Shown here piece by piece: positions 45,115-54,514 of a stretch of DNA of 64,000 nt. The notes beneath the pieces are model-generated. The model ran no database searches, was not told the origin of the DNA, and saw only the letters and a list, made by a program, of their open reading frames with translations. Source of the DNA: CAYUPI01 sp964446585. GTDB taxonomy: Bacteria > Verrucomicrobiota > Verrucomicrobiia > Limisphaerales > UBA8199. A program made the translations under genes and the position numbers. The stretch covers positions 124,001-188,000 of the forward strand of contig CAYUPI010000002.1 in assembly GCA_964446585.1 (NCBI GenBank), in the 5' to 3' direction. Position 1 is the first letter of the stretch. Every line of letters starts with the position of its first letter.

Positions 45115-46241
45115 TTCGCCATTCCCTTGATTTGCACTCTGGCTCCCGGCTGGAGCCGGAGCTGGCCGCTGGTGACCACCTGTTCGCCCGGCCGGAGCCC
45201 TTTTCTCACCACCATTTCCTGCGCCAGCGACTCGCCGAGTTCCACGGGCCTGAATTCCACAGTTTGGTCAGGCTTGACGAGAGCGACATAGCGACCCTGT
45301 TGGCTATACTGAACCGCCTCAGCCGGGACCACCACCAGGTTCTTTTCAACGTCCAGGGTCATCGTGACGTCCACGAACTGGCCCGGCCAAAGGAGCTCGT
45401 CCTCGTTGGGACATTCGGCCCGCAAAAGAATCGTGCCGGTGGTGGGATCCACCTGGTTGTTGATGACCTTCAGTTGGCCAAGCGCCCTTTTTGAGGGCTG
45501 GCCGGGAATCGTCGCCGCAACTGTCAGCGGGCCCTGGGCCAAATGCTCGCGGATTGCGGAAAGGTGCTGCTCGGGCACCGCGAAATCGACATAGATCGGC
45601 CGTAATTGGTTAATGATCGCCAGCACAGTGTCGTTTTCCTTGACCACATTACCCTCGTTGACCACCAGCAAACTGACTCGGCCATCGATCGGCGAATGAA
45701 TAGAGCAAAAGCTGAGCTGGACTTTGGCGATTTGGATCGCGGCCTCATCTGCTCCGACCGTTCCCTTCAAGGAAGCGACTTTGGCCCGACTCTCATCGAC
45801 AACACTGGCCGAGATCACTTTCGTACTGGCCAGCTCGTCGTTCCGCCGCATCTCGATCTCGGCATTTTGAAGCGAAGCAATGTCGCGCGCCAGCACCGCT
45901 TCGGCTTGCCGGAGGGCGACTTGAAACGGCGTAGGGTCGATTGAGAAAATCAGGTCCTCCTTTTTGACCTGGTAGCCCTCTTTCAAACCAATTTTGGCCA
46001 ATTGCCCGGCGACGCGGGTCTTCACCGAAACGGTCGAGAAAGGACGCGCGTTGCCAATGGCGCGCAATTGCACGGGCACATCCTTTTGCTCTGCTACAGC
46101 CACGGTGACTGGAATGTCTGGCAGCGATTGTGAGTTCTTTTGACTCTGGGATTGACCGGGAGAACAGGCGGAAAGCACTGCCAGTGTGCAAAGCGACAGG
46201 GCGAGATGAATCGCTGATCTGTGATTTGTGATTGTGCTCAT
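45111..46241 (-). CDS. RND efflux periplasmic adaptor (membrane fusion protein)
   Basis: The product is about 376 residues. A lipoprotein signal (LALSLCTLAVLSACSPGQ) is followed by a barrel-sandwich/lipoyl region (VSVKTRVAGQLAKIGLKEGY), an alpha-hairpin (residues about 110-180), and a beta-barrel (IDGRVSLLVVNEGNVVKEND). It links the RND pump to an outer-membrane channel. The ATG at 46241 overlaps the TetR stop in ATGA, and its own stop overlaps the pump start. An upstream frame to 46328 is open but lies inside tetR. Confidence 0.93.
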   Translation of the reverse strand: MSTITNHRSAIHLALSLCTLAVLSACSPGQSQSQKNSQSLPDIPVTVAVAEQKDVPVQLRAIGNARPFSTVSVKTRVAGQLAKIGLKEGYQVKKEDLIFSIDPTPFQVALRQAEAVLARDIASLQNAEIEMRRNDELASTKVISASVVDESRAKVASLKGTVGADEAAIQIAKVQLSFCSIHSPIDGRVSLLVVNEGNVVKENDTVLAIINQLRPIYVDFAVPEQHLSAIREHLAQGPLTVAATIPGQPSKRALGQLKVINNQVDPTTGTILLRAECPNEDELLWPGQFVDVTMTLDVEKNLVVVPAEAVQYSQQGRYVALVKPDQTVEFRPVELGESLAQEMVVRKGLRPGEQVVTSGQLRLQPGARVQIKGMAK

Positions 46242-46879
46242 TTTTTGACCTGGGCGCCCTGCAAAAATAATTCGGCCACAATCGCAGCCGAGTCGGTCAG
46301 CGGCCGCCCGGTCTTGCGTTCCAGCCAATCGCGCGTGAGCTGCATCATCATCCCAGCGAGAGCGATTGCGTAGTGCCGGCTATCGCCGCCCCTCAATGAA
46401 CCCCGCCGCTGCCCGCGCCGGATCAACCGCGTCACCAAATCGATGTAGCTGTCGTACAAGTTCCGAACGCCCGCCCATCTGTCGCTCTTTAGCCACCACC
46501 AGTCCATTCCTTCACGCATATAGATCTGAAAAAACTCCCGGTTCTGGTCAAAAAACTCTGTCCGCGCCTGGATGAGCCGCCGCAGAGCGGTGATCGGATC
46601 TTTCTCAGCGCCCACCCGGCTGCGCACGTGCGCATAGAGCTCGCCGACCTTTTCCGCGAACAGCTCGACGTACAGCGTCTCCTTGTCCTTGAAGTACAGA
46701 TAGACCGTCCCAGTTCCATATTCGGCCAGGCGAGCAATCTCTTCGATCGAGGCGCCGTGGTAAGCCTTCTCCGCAAAAACCCTTTCCGCCGCTCGAAAGA
46801 TGTCGCGCCTCCGTTGGAGCCGTTCGCGCTGGCGTCGCGGCATTCTGAGGTTGACATCAGAAACTGAACCCATATTCAC
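46238..46879 (-). CDS. TetR-family transcriptional regulator
   Basis: The product is about 213 residues from GTG 46879, or 211 from ATG 46873. The N-terminal helix-turn-helix is typical: DIFRAAERVFAEKAYHGASI, EEIARLAEYGTGTVYLYF and KDKETLY. The C-terminal ligand domain begins near residue 65. As the first gene of the operon it likely represses itself and the efflux genes until an inducing compound binds. All four genes of the operon overlap or are spaced by 3 nt. Confidence 0.93.
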   Translation of the reverse strand: MNMGSVSDVNLRMPRRQRERLQRRRDIFRAAERVFAEKAYHGASIEEIARLAEYGTGTVYLYFKDKETLYVELFAEKVGELYAHVRSRVGAEKDPITALRRLIQARTEFFDQNREFFQIYMREGMDWWWLKSDRWAGVRNLYDSYIDLVTRLIRRGQRRGSLRGGDSRHYAIALAGMMMQLTRDWLERKTGRPLTDSAAIVAELFLQGAQVKK

Positions 46880-46959
46880 GCCTTCACTACTCTAGCGGAT
46901 CGAACTTGTCAACCGGACCTGTGAGACCGTGACGAGCCAGTTAGCTATGGGTGAGTGCG

Positions 46960-47190
46960 GTGTGAATTCCCAAATCACAAACTCCAAATAAATCCCAAAA
47001 CTCAAATCCCAAAAAAACTCCAAATTCCAAAAGTTAAAGGTAAGCGACTCCCTGCAGTTGCTTTTCAGGAGCATCCCGAGTGCTTGCGCGGTATTTGGTC
47101 TGTGTTGGGTTTTGTCTGGAGCTTGGGACTTGAGACTTCTTTGGGATTTGGATTTTGGAGTTTGGGGTTTCTCTCCGGGATTTTGTCTTT
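46960..47190. repeat. Imperfect inverted repeat, family iv, before trpS
   Basis: The left side (about 46966-47035) is a chain of CCAAATCACAAACTCCAAAT-like words. The right side (about 47135-47175) carries the inverted forms, such as TTTGGGATTTGGATTTTGG. The block ends about 35 bp before the trpS start and leaves an artificial open frame upstream of trpS. Confidence 0.75.
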
Positions 47191-47222
47191 CCCGCCGCCT
47201 CGCTTCACCGCTAACTTTGGTC

Positions 47223-48188
47223 ATGCGAATCTTATCGGGCATCCAGCCTTCGGGCGCGCTGCATCTGGGCAATTATTTCGGCATGATGAAGCCCGCTATC
47301 GAGCTGCAGCAGCAGGGTGAGGCGTATTATTTTATCGCTGATTATCACTCGATGACCTCCTTGTTCGAGCCGGCCGAGCGCCGGCAGAACACCCTGAGCG
47401 TGGCGCTGGACTTTCTCGCCTGCGGGTTAGATCCGAAGAAGTCAGTTTTTTTCCGTCAGTCCGACGTTCCCGAAGTGACTGAGCTGACCTGGCTCTTGGG
47501 GACCGTCACACCGATGGGGCTGCTGGAGCGTGCCACTTCGTACAAAGACAAGATCGCGAAAGGTATCTCCCCGAATTTTGGGCTGTTCGCCTATCCAGTG
47601 CTGATGGCGGCGGACATCCTGGTTTATGACTCGAATGTGGTCCCCGTCGGTCAGGACCAAAAGCAGCACGTGGAAATCACACGCGATATTGCCATCAAGT
47701 TCAACGAGCTTTATGGCGAGGTATTTGTAATTCCGGAGCCACAAATCCGAGCTGCGGTGGCGAAAGTGCCCGGCATTGACGGCGAGAAAATGAGCAAGAG
47801 TTATGGCAACGCCATCGAAATTTTCGGCGATGAGAAAATGATACGCAAAAAAGTCATGAGCATCAAAATGGACAGCCGTACTCCGGAGGAGCGGAAACCT
47901 GATGCTGATCAGAACCTTGCGATTCAGCTACTGAAGCTCGTGGCGGCTCCCGAGCAGGCCCGGAACTACGAGGAGCGGCTGCGCGCCGGCGGACTTGGTT
48001 ACGGCGACTTGAAAAAAGCGCTGTTCGAGCAGCATTGGAACCATTTCGCGGCTGCCCGCGCTCGACGTGCCGAGCTGGCAGCGAATTTGGATCATGTCAA
48101 TGGCGTCCTCGCGGATGGAGCCGCCAAAGCCCGCGTGCTCGCACAGAAAGTCTTGAAGCGAGCTAAGGTGGCCAGTGGGCTGAAGTAG
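47223..48188 (+). CDS. trpS: Tryptophanyl-tRNA synthetase
   Basis: This class-I synthetase of about 321 residues charges tRNA-Trp. The start MRILSGIQPSGALHLGNYFG contains the HIGH-like motif, and the KMSKS motif is GEKMSKSYGNAIEIF (about 187-201). VGQDQKQHVEITRDIA is also conserved. The frame is open from 47058, but the sequence there is repeat-derived; the ATG at 47223 gives the standard N-terminus. Length is normal for the family. A hairpin repeat lies directly after the stop. Confidence 0.95.
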   Translation: MRILSGIQPSGALHLGNYFGMMKPAIELQQQGEAYYFIADYHSMTSLFEPAERRQNTLSVALDFLACGLDPKKSVFFRQSDVPEVTELTWLLGTVTPMGLLERATSYKDKIAKGISPNFGLFAYPVLMAADILVYDSNVVPVGQDQKQHVEITRDIAIKFNELYGEVFVIPEPQIRAAVAKVPGIDGEKMSKSYGNAIEIFGDEKMIRKKVMSIKMDSRTPEERKPDADQNLAIQLLKLVAAPEQARNYEERLRAGGLGYGDLKKALFEQHWNHFAAARARRAELAANLDHVNGVLADGAAKARVLAQKVLKRAKVASGLK

Positions 48189-48200
48189 AAAATTTGGTAA

Positions 48201-48277
48201 GGACTCAGTCTTTGGTGGCGGAGTGCGCCCGTCCCCGGGCGCACTCCGGGCCGCGTCTTCCACCTTCAACTGAGGGG
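48201..48277. repeat. Palindromic repeat, family ii, short (deleted) copy A
   Basis: The core hairpin GGAGTGCGCCCG-TCCC-CGGGCGCACTCC spans 48220-48247 with a perfect 12-bp stem. Both flanks (CAGTCTTTGGTGG on the left, GGGCCGCGTCT and AACTGAGGGG on the right) match copy B at 54515-54670. Copy A lacks the 80 bp between two GGGCGCA words of copy B. It could also act as a transcription end for trpS, although no T-run follows. Confidence 0.85.
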
Positions 48278-48354
48278 TAACAAAACTTGTGAAATTTCAT
48301 AGGCCCTTTCTCGTGGGGTGTTGTAGAGTCAGACAGACCAAACGACCAACACCT

Positions 48355-48717
48355 ATGAAAATCACTGAGATCGCCTTCTCCGCGTATCCGGTCACTGACC
48401 TGAAACGAGCCAAGAGATTTTACGAGGGAACACTGGGGCTGAAGCAAAGCCGAATTTTTGGCGACGAGAAGGAGGGCTGGATCGAGTATGATATTGGGCC
48501 TGGGACGCTCGCGATTACAAACTTTGGCGGAGAGTGAAAGCCGTCTGCCGACGGTGGCGGCGTCGCGCTGGAGGTTGACAATTTTGACTCAGCCATTGCT
48601 GAGTTGAAGAAAGCAGGTACGAAGTTCCGCGCCGAACCAATGGAGACCCCAGTCTGTCACCTGGCCACCGCTTTCGATCCCGACGGCAACGCGGTCTGCA
48701 TCCACAAGCGAAAATAA
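48355..48717 (+). pseudogene. VOC (glyoxalase-like) family gene interrupted by an in-frame TGA
   Basis: The first 60 codons encode KITEIAFSAYPVTDLKRAKR, FYEGTLGLKQSRIF, and WIEYDIGPGTLAITNFGGE, the N-terminal half of a vicinal-oxygen-chelate protein. TGA at 48535-48537 stops it. In the same frame translation would continue KPSADGGGVALEVDNFDSAI through ETPVCHLATAFDPDGNAVCI and end HKRK at TAA 48715, completing a normal 120-residue protein. Homologues carry tryptophan at this site, so a single TGG-to-TGA change explains it. No frameshift is needed. Nonsense mutation, sequencing error and readthrough are the alternatives; TGA is a regular stop elsewhere in the window. Confidence 0.8.
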
Positions 48718-48729
48718 ACGCCGTCGGAA

Positions 48730-51700
48730 CTACTTAATCGCCGCAAGCTCGGCAGCCAAAAGCTCCCTCGTCTTGCTTCGCGCCTCCGCCAGGGGGATTC
48801 CGCCCGAGTCCAGCTTCTTGAGGAGGGCCTTTTGCGCGAGATAATCTTTGTTCATCACTCCGGCCTTGCTCTGGAGCATGCGCCAAGCCTTGCGCCGCTC
48901 GACGGCGAACAGGACCATTTGCCGTGAAACGGCATAATACTTCATCTTACCGTTCACATCCGCCTTGATGTACACGCCGAAGTTCGGGACGCATGAGCGG
49001 TGAGCCGGATCGAAGACGCGGCGATAGACGACGTCGTCCTGATTGATCAGTGCCAGCATATTGTCGAAATGAACCATCTCGCGCGCTTCCTCCTCTTTGA
49101 TGGACTTGAGGTGCTTGCGGAAGCGGCCTTCGGTGAGAGCCCAGTGGGCCACGGTAAAGTTATACTCCTCGCCGGTGGATTTGTACTTGGTGCGCCACCA
49201 ATCGCGGTTGATGGTCGGATTGCCTTTGAGATCAAAAGCCTCCTGCGAGGTCTCGCCCTGGCGCGGATTATAGACGAACTCAGGCATGCCCCGCGAATCG
49301 CGCACCATCTTCGCCTGGTCGGCGGACATATTGTCAGCAACGCCGTGTTCGGGCTGGCAAGTGGTGTAAGCTTGGAAGAAGGCCGTGCCGCGATATTCCA
49401 GGCCATCGAGCATCGCCTTATACAGTTTTGTGGCGTTGGCCATTGAAACCTGCGCGACGAACGGCGAGCCATGGCCGCTTGTGAATGCCTCGGCGACGTT
49501 CTTCTTTTCGATCAGCTTGCCCTGCGATGCGATCCCGAACTGGTTCATGTCGTAGCCGCCCAGCATCGTCGAGGAATCCGAGTTTTGGCCGCCGGTGTTC
49601 GAATAGACCTGGGTGTCGAGCATCAGCATCTTGACGTTCGGCCGGTTTTGCAGGATCACCTTGGAGACGTTCTGAAAACCGATATCGCCCAGCGCGCCGT
49701 CGCCGCCCACCACCCACACCTTGGGCAACTCGCGGATCTCCTGGTCCGTCATCAATGCGTCATCCAGATGGGTCAGCGTAAAATAATCGGCTTCAGTCAT
49801 GACGTTTTCGTCGCGCTCGAGCAAGGCGTCCGTGAGGCGTTCTGGCACCACCGAGCGCCGAGCGTGGTTTAGAATGGCCGACTCGCTCAGCAACCAACTG
49901 ATCGTCGCGCCATCCTGGAACAGCGAATTCATCCAAGGATACGGGTGGGGGTTTGAGGGCGGCGTTGAGCCGTACACCGTGTTGCAACCCGTGCTGGCGC
50001 CCATAAACATCACGCTCATACCATTGGCCTGGCGGCCATCCAAGGCTTGCAGGTCCCGATGATTGAATGCGTCCTGTCGCAGCACCGCGACAATTCCCTG
50101 GATGATTTCCTCATCAGAAATCGGCCCATGCTGCGCGATGCGTTTGCTGGTGTCCTCGGCGCTCTCCCCGCCCAGGCCCATTATGATGTGCGCTACAGCG
50201 CGGCGGAAGAGTTGGTACTCGGTTTCGCTCCGTTGTTTAAGCGCCCGAAGTTTGGGCAGCCCATGATGTTCGCACCGGTCGGCCTTGGCCCTGAGCCGGT
50301 CGGCCTTCTGATGGTAAAGCGGCCGCATGTAGGCTTCCGTGACCGAGGCCGCGGCGCGCAGAATGCTCTTTTCGCCGCAGCCCGCGCACGCACCGTCTCC
50401 GGAAACGAGCGCCTCGTAATTGCGCCGCACCATAAGGTGATTCCGCAGCGCGGCCTCCCGCGAATCCTGCGGGGCGTCATCGGTATAAAGGCCAAGATAT
50501 TTCTGCGGCGTGTCCGGCAGCAGGCGCGAAAAAATCTGCGCGGTAGTAAGTCCGGCGTTCAACTCCTCGGTCTCAACGGTCATCCGCAAAGCATCATGCT
50601 CACCGCAGACCTGCACGCATTCACCGCACCCTTTGCACAAATCGGAAACGAAAATGGAAAACAGTCCGCCCTGGCCCGGGGTCTTCTTTTCCAGCGTGCG
50701 GAAGATCGCCGGCACATTGTTGTACGCCAGGGGCAAAGTATCGATAATTCCCAGGAACTGGCTTTTCGCGCGGTCGCCGACGTCGGACAGCGCCTCCACC
50801 TCTTTGCGGATGAGGTCTTTGAACGGCGTTTTTTGTTTTGCTTCCACCGCCGCCACCATGCCGGCACGCGCGCGCTCCTCGATCCCCTTGAGCTCGGCCA
50901 TGAGCTTCTGTCGCTCGGCCGCGTCCGTCACGTAGTAATGCGCGGCCGTTTTTAGCACGGTGCCGACTTCCTGCGAGGTGTTCGGCAAGGCGGTGTCCGG
51001 ACAGGCCGTGATGCATTCCATGCATTGCGTGCAATTCTCGGCGATGTACACCGGTGTTTCGCGACGGGCGACGTACTTCGACTGGGTCGCGCCCGTTCCC
51101 GCACCCATTACACCGACTGAGGCCAGCGCACTCGCCGGTTGATGATAGGCATGACCGCTGCGAAATTCGGAATCGAACTTCGCCAGGGTCTGAAATGCGT
51201 GGCGGGGCGTTTGCGCCGCCGGAGCCGGAATTGGCTGGCTGCCGCAGCCGGTGCCGCAACCTGCCGTCGGAATCATCGGCATCTCAATAGTGGGCCGAAC
51301 TGGTGGGTTGCGCATGGTCGAGCGATCCGGCGCATCAAACTCACCATACTTGATTTCCTCCACGCGGGAGAATCCCTGTTCCATGACCAGCATGTTCGAA
51401 GCCACGACCGCCTCGCCAAACCGGCCGAACTTCTTCTCGTATTGGTGTTTGACCGTCGCCAGAAACGTCGCCTCGGATATCCCGTTGTCCTGCAGAAACG
51501 ACGATACCCGGAAAAACGCCCCCAGGAACGAATTACCCTGCATGCGCAGTTGGAGCTCGGCGCGGTCAGTGGCTTTCCGGGCGATCTCGAAGCCGGGAAG
51601 GATGTATATCCGAATGTTATTGTCGCGAACGAAGTTCCGATGCTGGGCCGGGATGCGCTGCCAGGCCGTTTGCGGAGTATCGCTTGATTCCCAGACGAGG

Positions 51701-53469
51701 CAGCCTCCCTTGTTCAAGCCCTCCAACGGGTTGGTGTGCGTGAAAGCCTTGGGATCGCAGCAGAGCACCACATCCACGTGATTGAGCTCACAGTTGACGC
51801 GGATGGGTTCGGGTGCGACAACCAGGTAATAGTTGGTCGGCGCGCCTTTCTTTTCCGAGCCATACTTCGGATTGGCCATGACCCAAAGTTTCTCCACCTT
51901 TTGGCCGCTGGCGTCGTACTTTGGGTTTTGGTCGGAGATCAAGCTGCCAAAATCGCCAATGATTGAACCGAGGTTTTTGCCGGTCGTGATCATGCCCCAG
52001 CCGCCGATCGAGTGGAACCGCACGGCGATCGCTTTGTCCGGCAGCAGCGAGGGCGTGTCCTTGGAGATCACCGCGTATGGGTGAGCGATTCCCAGCGTGA
52101 AATAGGTCTCGCCATCCGTCGCTCCTTTCCCGTCCGCGCGCCGCGTCTGGCCGATGGCAAATTCATAAGCGCCGAGGATGTGTTCGGGCCGGAAATCGCG
52201 CGAGCCGATGCCGTAGGAACCGCGGAACAATCGAGGTGTCTTTTCCTGACAAAGCGCCGGCAGCTCGCCGCCGTACTTGAGCGCCTCATTCGCCTTCCCC
52301 AGGGCCACACGGGTGTCCCGAGTCAGCGGGTTGTCACCGGCCATGCCCTCGTCGGTCCGCTCCAGGATTATCACATTCTTCTTGCCGCGCAGCGCATTGA
52401 TGATCGCCGCCTCCGGGAAGGGTCGCAGGACGTTGACATGGATTGAGCCGACCTTGGCATTGCGTTGGTCGCGCAAATAATCGCAGGCCGCCTCGATGTT
52501 TTCCGCCGCGCAACCCAGCGACACGAACACCGTGTCGGCGTCCTCCGTCCGGTATTCGGTGAGGAAATGATAGTGACGACCCGTCAACTGCCCAAACTCT
52601 TCGTACGCCTGCTGCAGGAATTTCAAGATCGGTTCATCGAAATTATTGCGACGAGCGACCACGCCGTTCATGTGGTGCTCCTGGTTTTGGACCGGCCCGA
52701 GCAGGATTGGGTTCTTCAGGTCCATCATCTCGGGTACGCGGCGCCGCTTCGGGCCGAACAATTCGCGCTGCGCCGGCGTCGGGCAGTCGATCGGCTCATC
52801 GGACGCGCCCAAGAACTCCCGCAGCAAATCGGCTTCGGGGGCCAGGTAGGTCCGTTCGGAATGCGTCGTGAGCATGCCGTCCTGGATGTTCATCCCCGGG
52901 TTCAACGACAGCTCGTTGACTTTGCGCAGGATGATCGCGTGGTCGGCCGCCTGCTGAGCATCCTTGGCGACCAGCATCGTCCAGCCGGTGTCGAGCGCGG
53001 CATAAAAGTCATCGTGGCCGCAATGGACATTGAGGGCGTGTTTGGTCAGCGCGCGGGCCCCGACCTCCAGTACCATCGTCGAGAGCTTGCCAGGGGCATG
53101 GTAATACTGCTCCATGGCATAAACGATGCCCTGCCCCGAGGTGAAGTTGACCGTGCGCCGTCCGGCCACGGAGTAGGCCGTCGCGCCGCCCTGGGCAGCG
53201 TGCTCGCCTTCGCACTCGATGGCGATTTTTTGCTGCCCAAACACATTGAGTTCACCCTGGGCATACGATTGCTGGTAGATCTCGCCGCCTTCAGTCGATG
53301 GGGTTATCGGATAGAACACGCCGCCCTCAGTAATGCGGGTTTCGACGTGTTCGGTGACTAATTGGTTGCCGTTACAAGTAACCCTAACGCCCGGGTACTT
53401 GGGGGCGCGGCGAACGGGAGGCGCCTTCTGACGCTCTGCGCCAGGAACAACGGTTGACGTAGGGCTCAT
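48730..53469 (-). CDS. Pyruvate:ferredoxin oxidoreductase, long single-chain form
   Basis: The product is 1,579 residues; usual single-chain PFORs are about 1,170-1,200. Domains in order: POR_N pyruvate-binding part (VFYPITPSTEGGEI), domain II, gamma domain (VRFHSIGGWGMITTGKNL), a linker with GCGTGCGS, two 4Fe-4S motifs (CTQCMECITACP about 811 and CKGCGECVQVCG about 943), then the thiamine-diphosphate part (GDGACAGCGEKS, VVGGDGALGDIGFQNV, DTQVYSNTGGQNSDSS). It oxidises pyruvate or another 2-oxo acid to acyl-CoA with reduction of ferredoxin. The extra length lies mainly between domains and around the Fe-S region. It is a cytoplasmic enzyme encoded alone. Substrate identity is inferred. Confidence 0.88.
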   Translation of the reverse strand: MSPTSTVVPGAERQKAPPVRRAPKYPGVRVTCNGNQLVTEHVETRITEGGVFYPITPSTEGGEIYQQSYAQGELNVFGQQKIAIECEGEHAAQGGATAYSVAGRRTVNFTSGQGIVYAMEQYYHAPGKLSTMVLEVGARALTKHALNVHCGHDDFYAALDTGWTMLVAKDAQQAADHAIILRKVNELSLNPGMNIQDGMLTTHSERTYLAPEADLLREFLGASDEPIDCPTPAQRELFGPKRRRVPEMMDLKNPILLGPVQNQEHHMNGVVARRNNFDEPILKFLQQAYEEFGQLTGRHYHFLTEYRTEDADTVFVSLGCAAENIEAACDYLRDQRNAKVGSIHVNVLRPFPEAAIINALRGKKNVIILERTDEGMAGDNPLTRDTRVALGKANEALKYGGELPALCQEKTPRLFRGSYGIGSRDFRPEHILGAYEFAIGQTRRADGKGATDGETYFTLGIAHPYAVISKDTPSLLPDKAIAVRFHSIGGWGMITTGKNLGSIIGDFGSLISDQNPKYDASGQKVEKLWVMANPKYGSEKKGAPTNYYLVVAPEPIRVNCELNHVDVVLCCDPKAFTHTNPLEGLNKGGCLVWESSDTPQTAWQRIPAQHRNFVRDNNIRIYILPGFEIARKATDRAELQLRMQGNSFLGAFFRVSSFLQDNGISEATFLATVKHQYEKKFGRFGEAVVASNMLVMEQGFSRVEEIKYGEFDAPDRSTMRNPPVRPTIEMPMIPTAGCGTGCGSQPIPAPAAQTPRHAFQTLAKFDSEFRSGHAYHQPASALASVGVMGAGTGATQSKYVARRETPVYIAENCTQCMECITACPDTALPNTSQEVGTVLKTAAHYYVTDAAERQKLMAELKGIEERARAGMVAAVEAKQKTPFKDLIRKEVEALSDVGDRAKSQFLGIIDTLPLAYNNVPAIFRTLEKKTPGQGGLFSIFVSDLCKGCGECVQVCGEHDALRMTVETEELNAGLTTAQIFSRLLPDTPQKYLGLYTDDAPQDSREAALRNHLMVRRNYEALVSGDGACAGCGEKSILRAAASVTEAYMRPLYHQKADRLRAKADRCEHHGLPKLRALKQRSETEYQLFRRAVAHIIMGLGGESAEDTSKRIAQHGPISDEEIIQGIVAVLRQDAFNHRDLQALDGRQANGMSVMFMGASTGCNTVYGSTPPSNPHPYPWMNSLFQDGATISWLLSESAILNHARRSVVPERLTDALLERDENVMTEADYFTLTHLDDALMTDQEIRELPKVWVVGGDGALGDIGFQNVSKVILQNRPNVKMLMLDTQVYSNTGGQNSDSSTMLGGYDMNQFGIASQGKLIEKKNVAEAFTSGHGSPFVAQVSMANATKLYKAMLDGLEYRGTAFFQAYTTCQPEHGVADNMSADQAKMVRDSRGMPEFVYNPRQGETSQEAFDLKGNPTINRDWWRTKYKSTGEEYNFTVAHWALTEGRFRKHLKSIKEEEAREMVHFDNMLALINQDDVVYRRVFDPAHRSCVPNFGVYIKADVNGKMKYYAVSRQMVLFAVERRKAWRMLQSKAGVMNKDYLAQKALLKKLDSGGIPLAEARSKTRELLAAELAAIK

Positions 53470-53782
53470 AGCTAGATCGAACGGCTCACATTAACATTGC
53501 TCTTGAATCCGGCAGTCACTGGCGACTCTGGGAATTGCGTACCAGGTACAAGGTCCAGGAACACTATACCGATTTCCCTCCCAGGATACAAAGAAAAAAC
53601 CGAACAAAAGCGCAATCAAAGCCAGACAACGACCGCAAGAGTTTAGCGATAACCATCAATCGTTGCAAGAACTTAATCTGCGCCTTTTCAACTTTTACTA
53701 CTGGCTTTCATTTCAGGGCCGGTACACCGTAAAAACACGGCGGCCAGCAGGGCCTGCGCAGCCCCGCTGGCCGTCGGAGATC
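53470..53782. other. Intergenic region ending in a strong hairpin
   Basis: The spacer is AT-richer than its surroundings. A 12-bp stem with one mismatch lies at 53741-53773 (CGGCCAGC-A-GGGC, loop CTGCGCA, GCCC-C-GCTGGCCG), ending 9 nt before the next start codon, where it could block ribosome loading. No gene is seen in the remainder. Confidence 0.5.
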
Positions 53783-54427
53783 ATGGTTAAGCAGACACAA
53801 GTTGCCCTGGGAGACGCAGCCGAATGGCTGGGCGATTGGCATCCCCTGGCTGAACAACTCGGTTCGGCGGATGGCTTGGTCAGCCTTGGCTCCGTCTCCG
53901 CCCTACTCTGCCTCCCGCCCGTAAAGAACGCATCTTCACTCCGGCGCTTTCTGCAGGACTATCAGCGGCGGATTCTCTTTCCCTGCGAGTTGCCCGCCAT
54001 CCAGGCTGCCCATGCCCATGCCATGCGGAATGAGACGAGAGAGCTCGTTGCCTTGGATCGACGGCTGGCCAAGGAACGTGTGCTGCAACAATTCGCTGGG
54101 CCCAGCCGGCGCGTCGGCCAGCACCAACTCCAAAAGCTGCGCCCGCTGCGCGACCAACGCCTCGTGCAGCGCTATTTGGTCGCGGTAGAAACCGGACAGG
54201 CCCATGGCTGGCACACGCTCGTCTATGGCGTGACCCTCGCAATTTACTCGCTGCCTCTCCGACAGGGCTTGCTCGGCTACGCGCACCAGGCGATGCGCGG
54301 ATTTATCTACTCGTCCGCTCGTTCCCTGCGGCTGTCCGAACATCAGTGCCGCCGCCTTTTTGAGCACGTGTGCATAGGCTTGCCGCCGGCGGTAGAGACT
54401 TTGCTGCGCCCCGTCGGTGGCGCATGA
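53783..54427 (+). CDS. Unassigned mostly helical protein (214 aa), faintly UreF-like
   Basis: The ATG at 53783 opens a protein without signal peptide: VKQTQVALGDAAEWLGDWHP, LPAIQAAHAHAMRNETRELV, then VGQHQLQKLRPLRDQRLVQR and GWHTLVYGVTLAIYSLPLRQ, ending in LLGYAHQAMRGFIYSSARSL and GLPPAVETLL. The helical pattern and C-terminal part recall urease accessory protein UreF, but other urease genes are absent and the match is weak. A strong hairpin immediately precedes the start. The function is unknown. Confidence 0.6.
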   Translation: MVKQTQVALGDAAEWLGDWHPLAEQLGSADGLVSLGSVSALLCLPPVKNASSLRRFLQDYQRRILFPCELPAIQAAHAHAMRNETRELVALDRRLAKERVLQQFAGPSRRVGQHQLQKLRPLRDQRLVQRYLVAVETGQAHGWHTLVYGVTLAIYSLPLRQGLLGYAHQAMRGFIYSSARSLRLSEHQCRRLFEHVCIGLPPAVETLLRPVGGA

Positions 54428-54514
54428 GTGCATCTTGGCACTGCCACGCGATGCGTTAGACGCATGCGGAGGGATCGAGGCTATGTCGAGATGAGTTCCT
54501 TGAGCAGTGTAAAG

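Noticed and set aside
48220..48247. Hairpin after trpS as an intrinsic terminator
   Set aside because: The stem is strong but has no following T-run, and it is a copy of a repeat family; kept as a repeat.
48535..48537. Selenocysteine or genome-wide TGA recoding at the VOC gene
   Set aside because: TGA ends many normal genes in the window, homologues have Trp rather than Cys/Sec here, and no SECIS-like element was recognised; a point mutation is simpler.
52465..53361. A 298-codon forward frame inside the oxidoreductase gene
   Set aside because: Shadow of the POR_N coding region; no domain seen.
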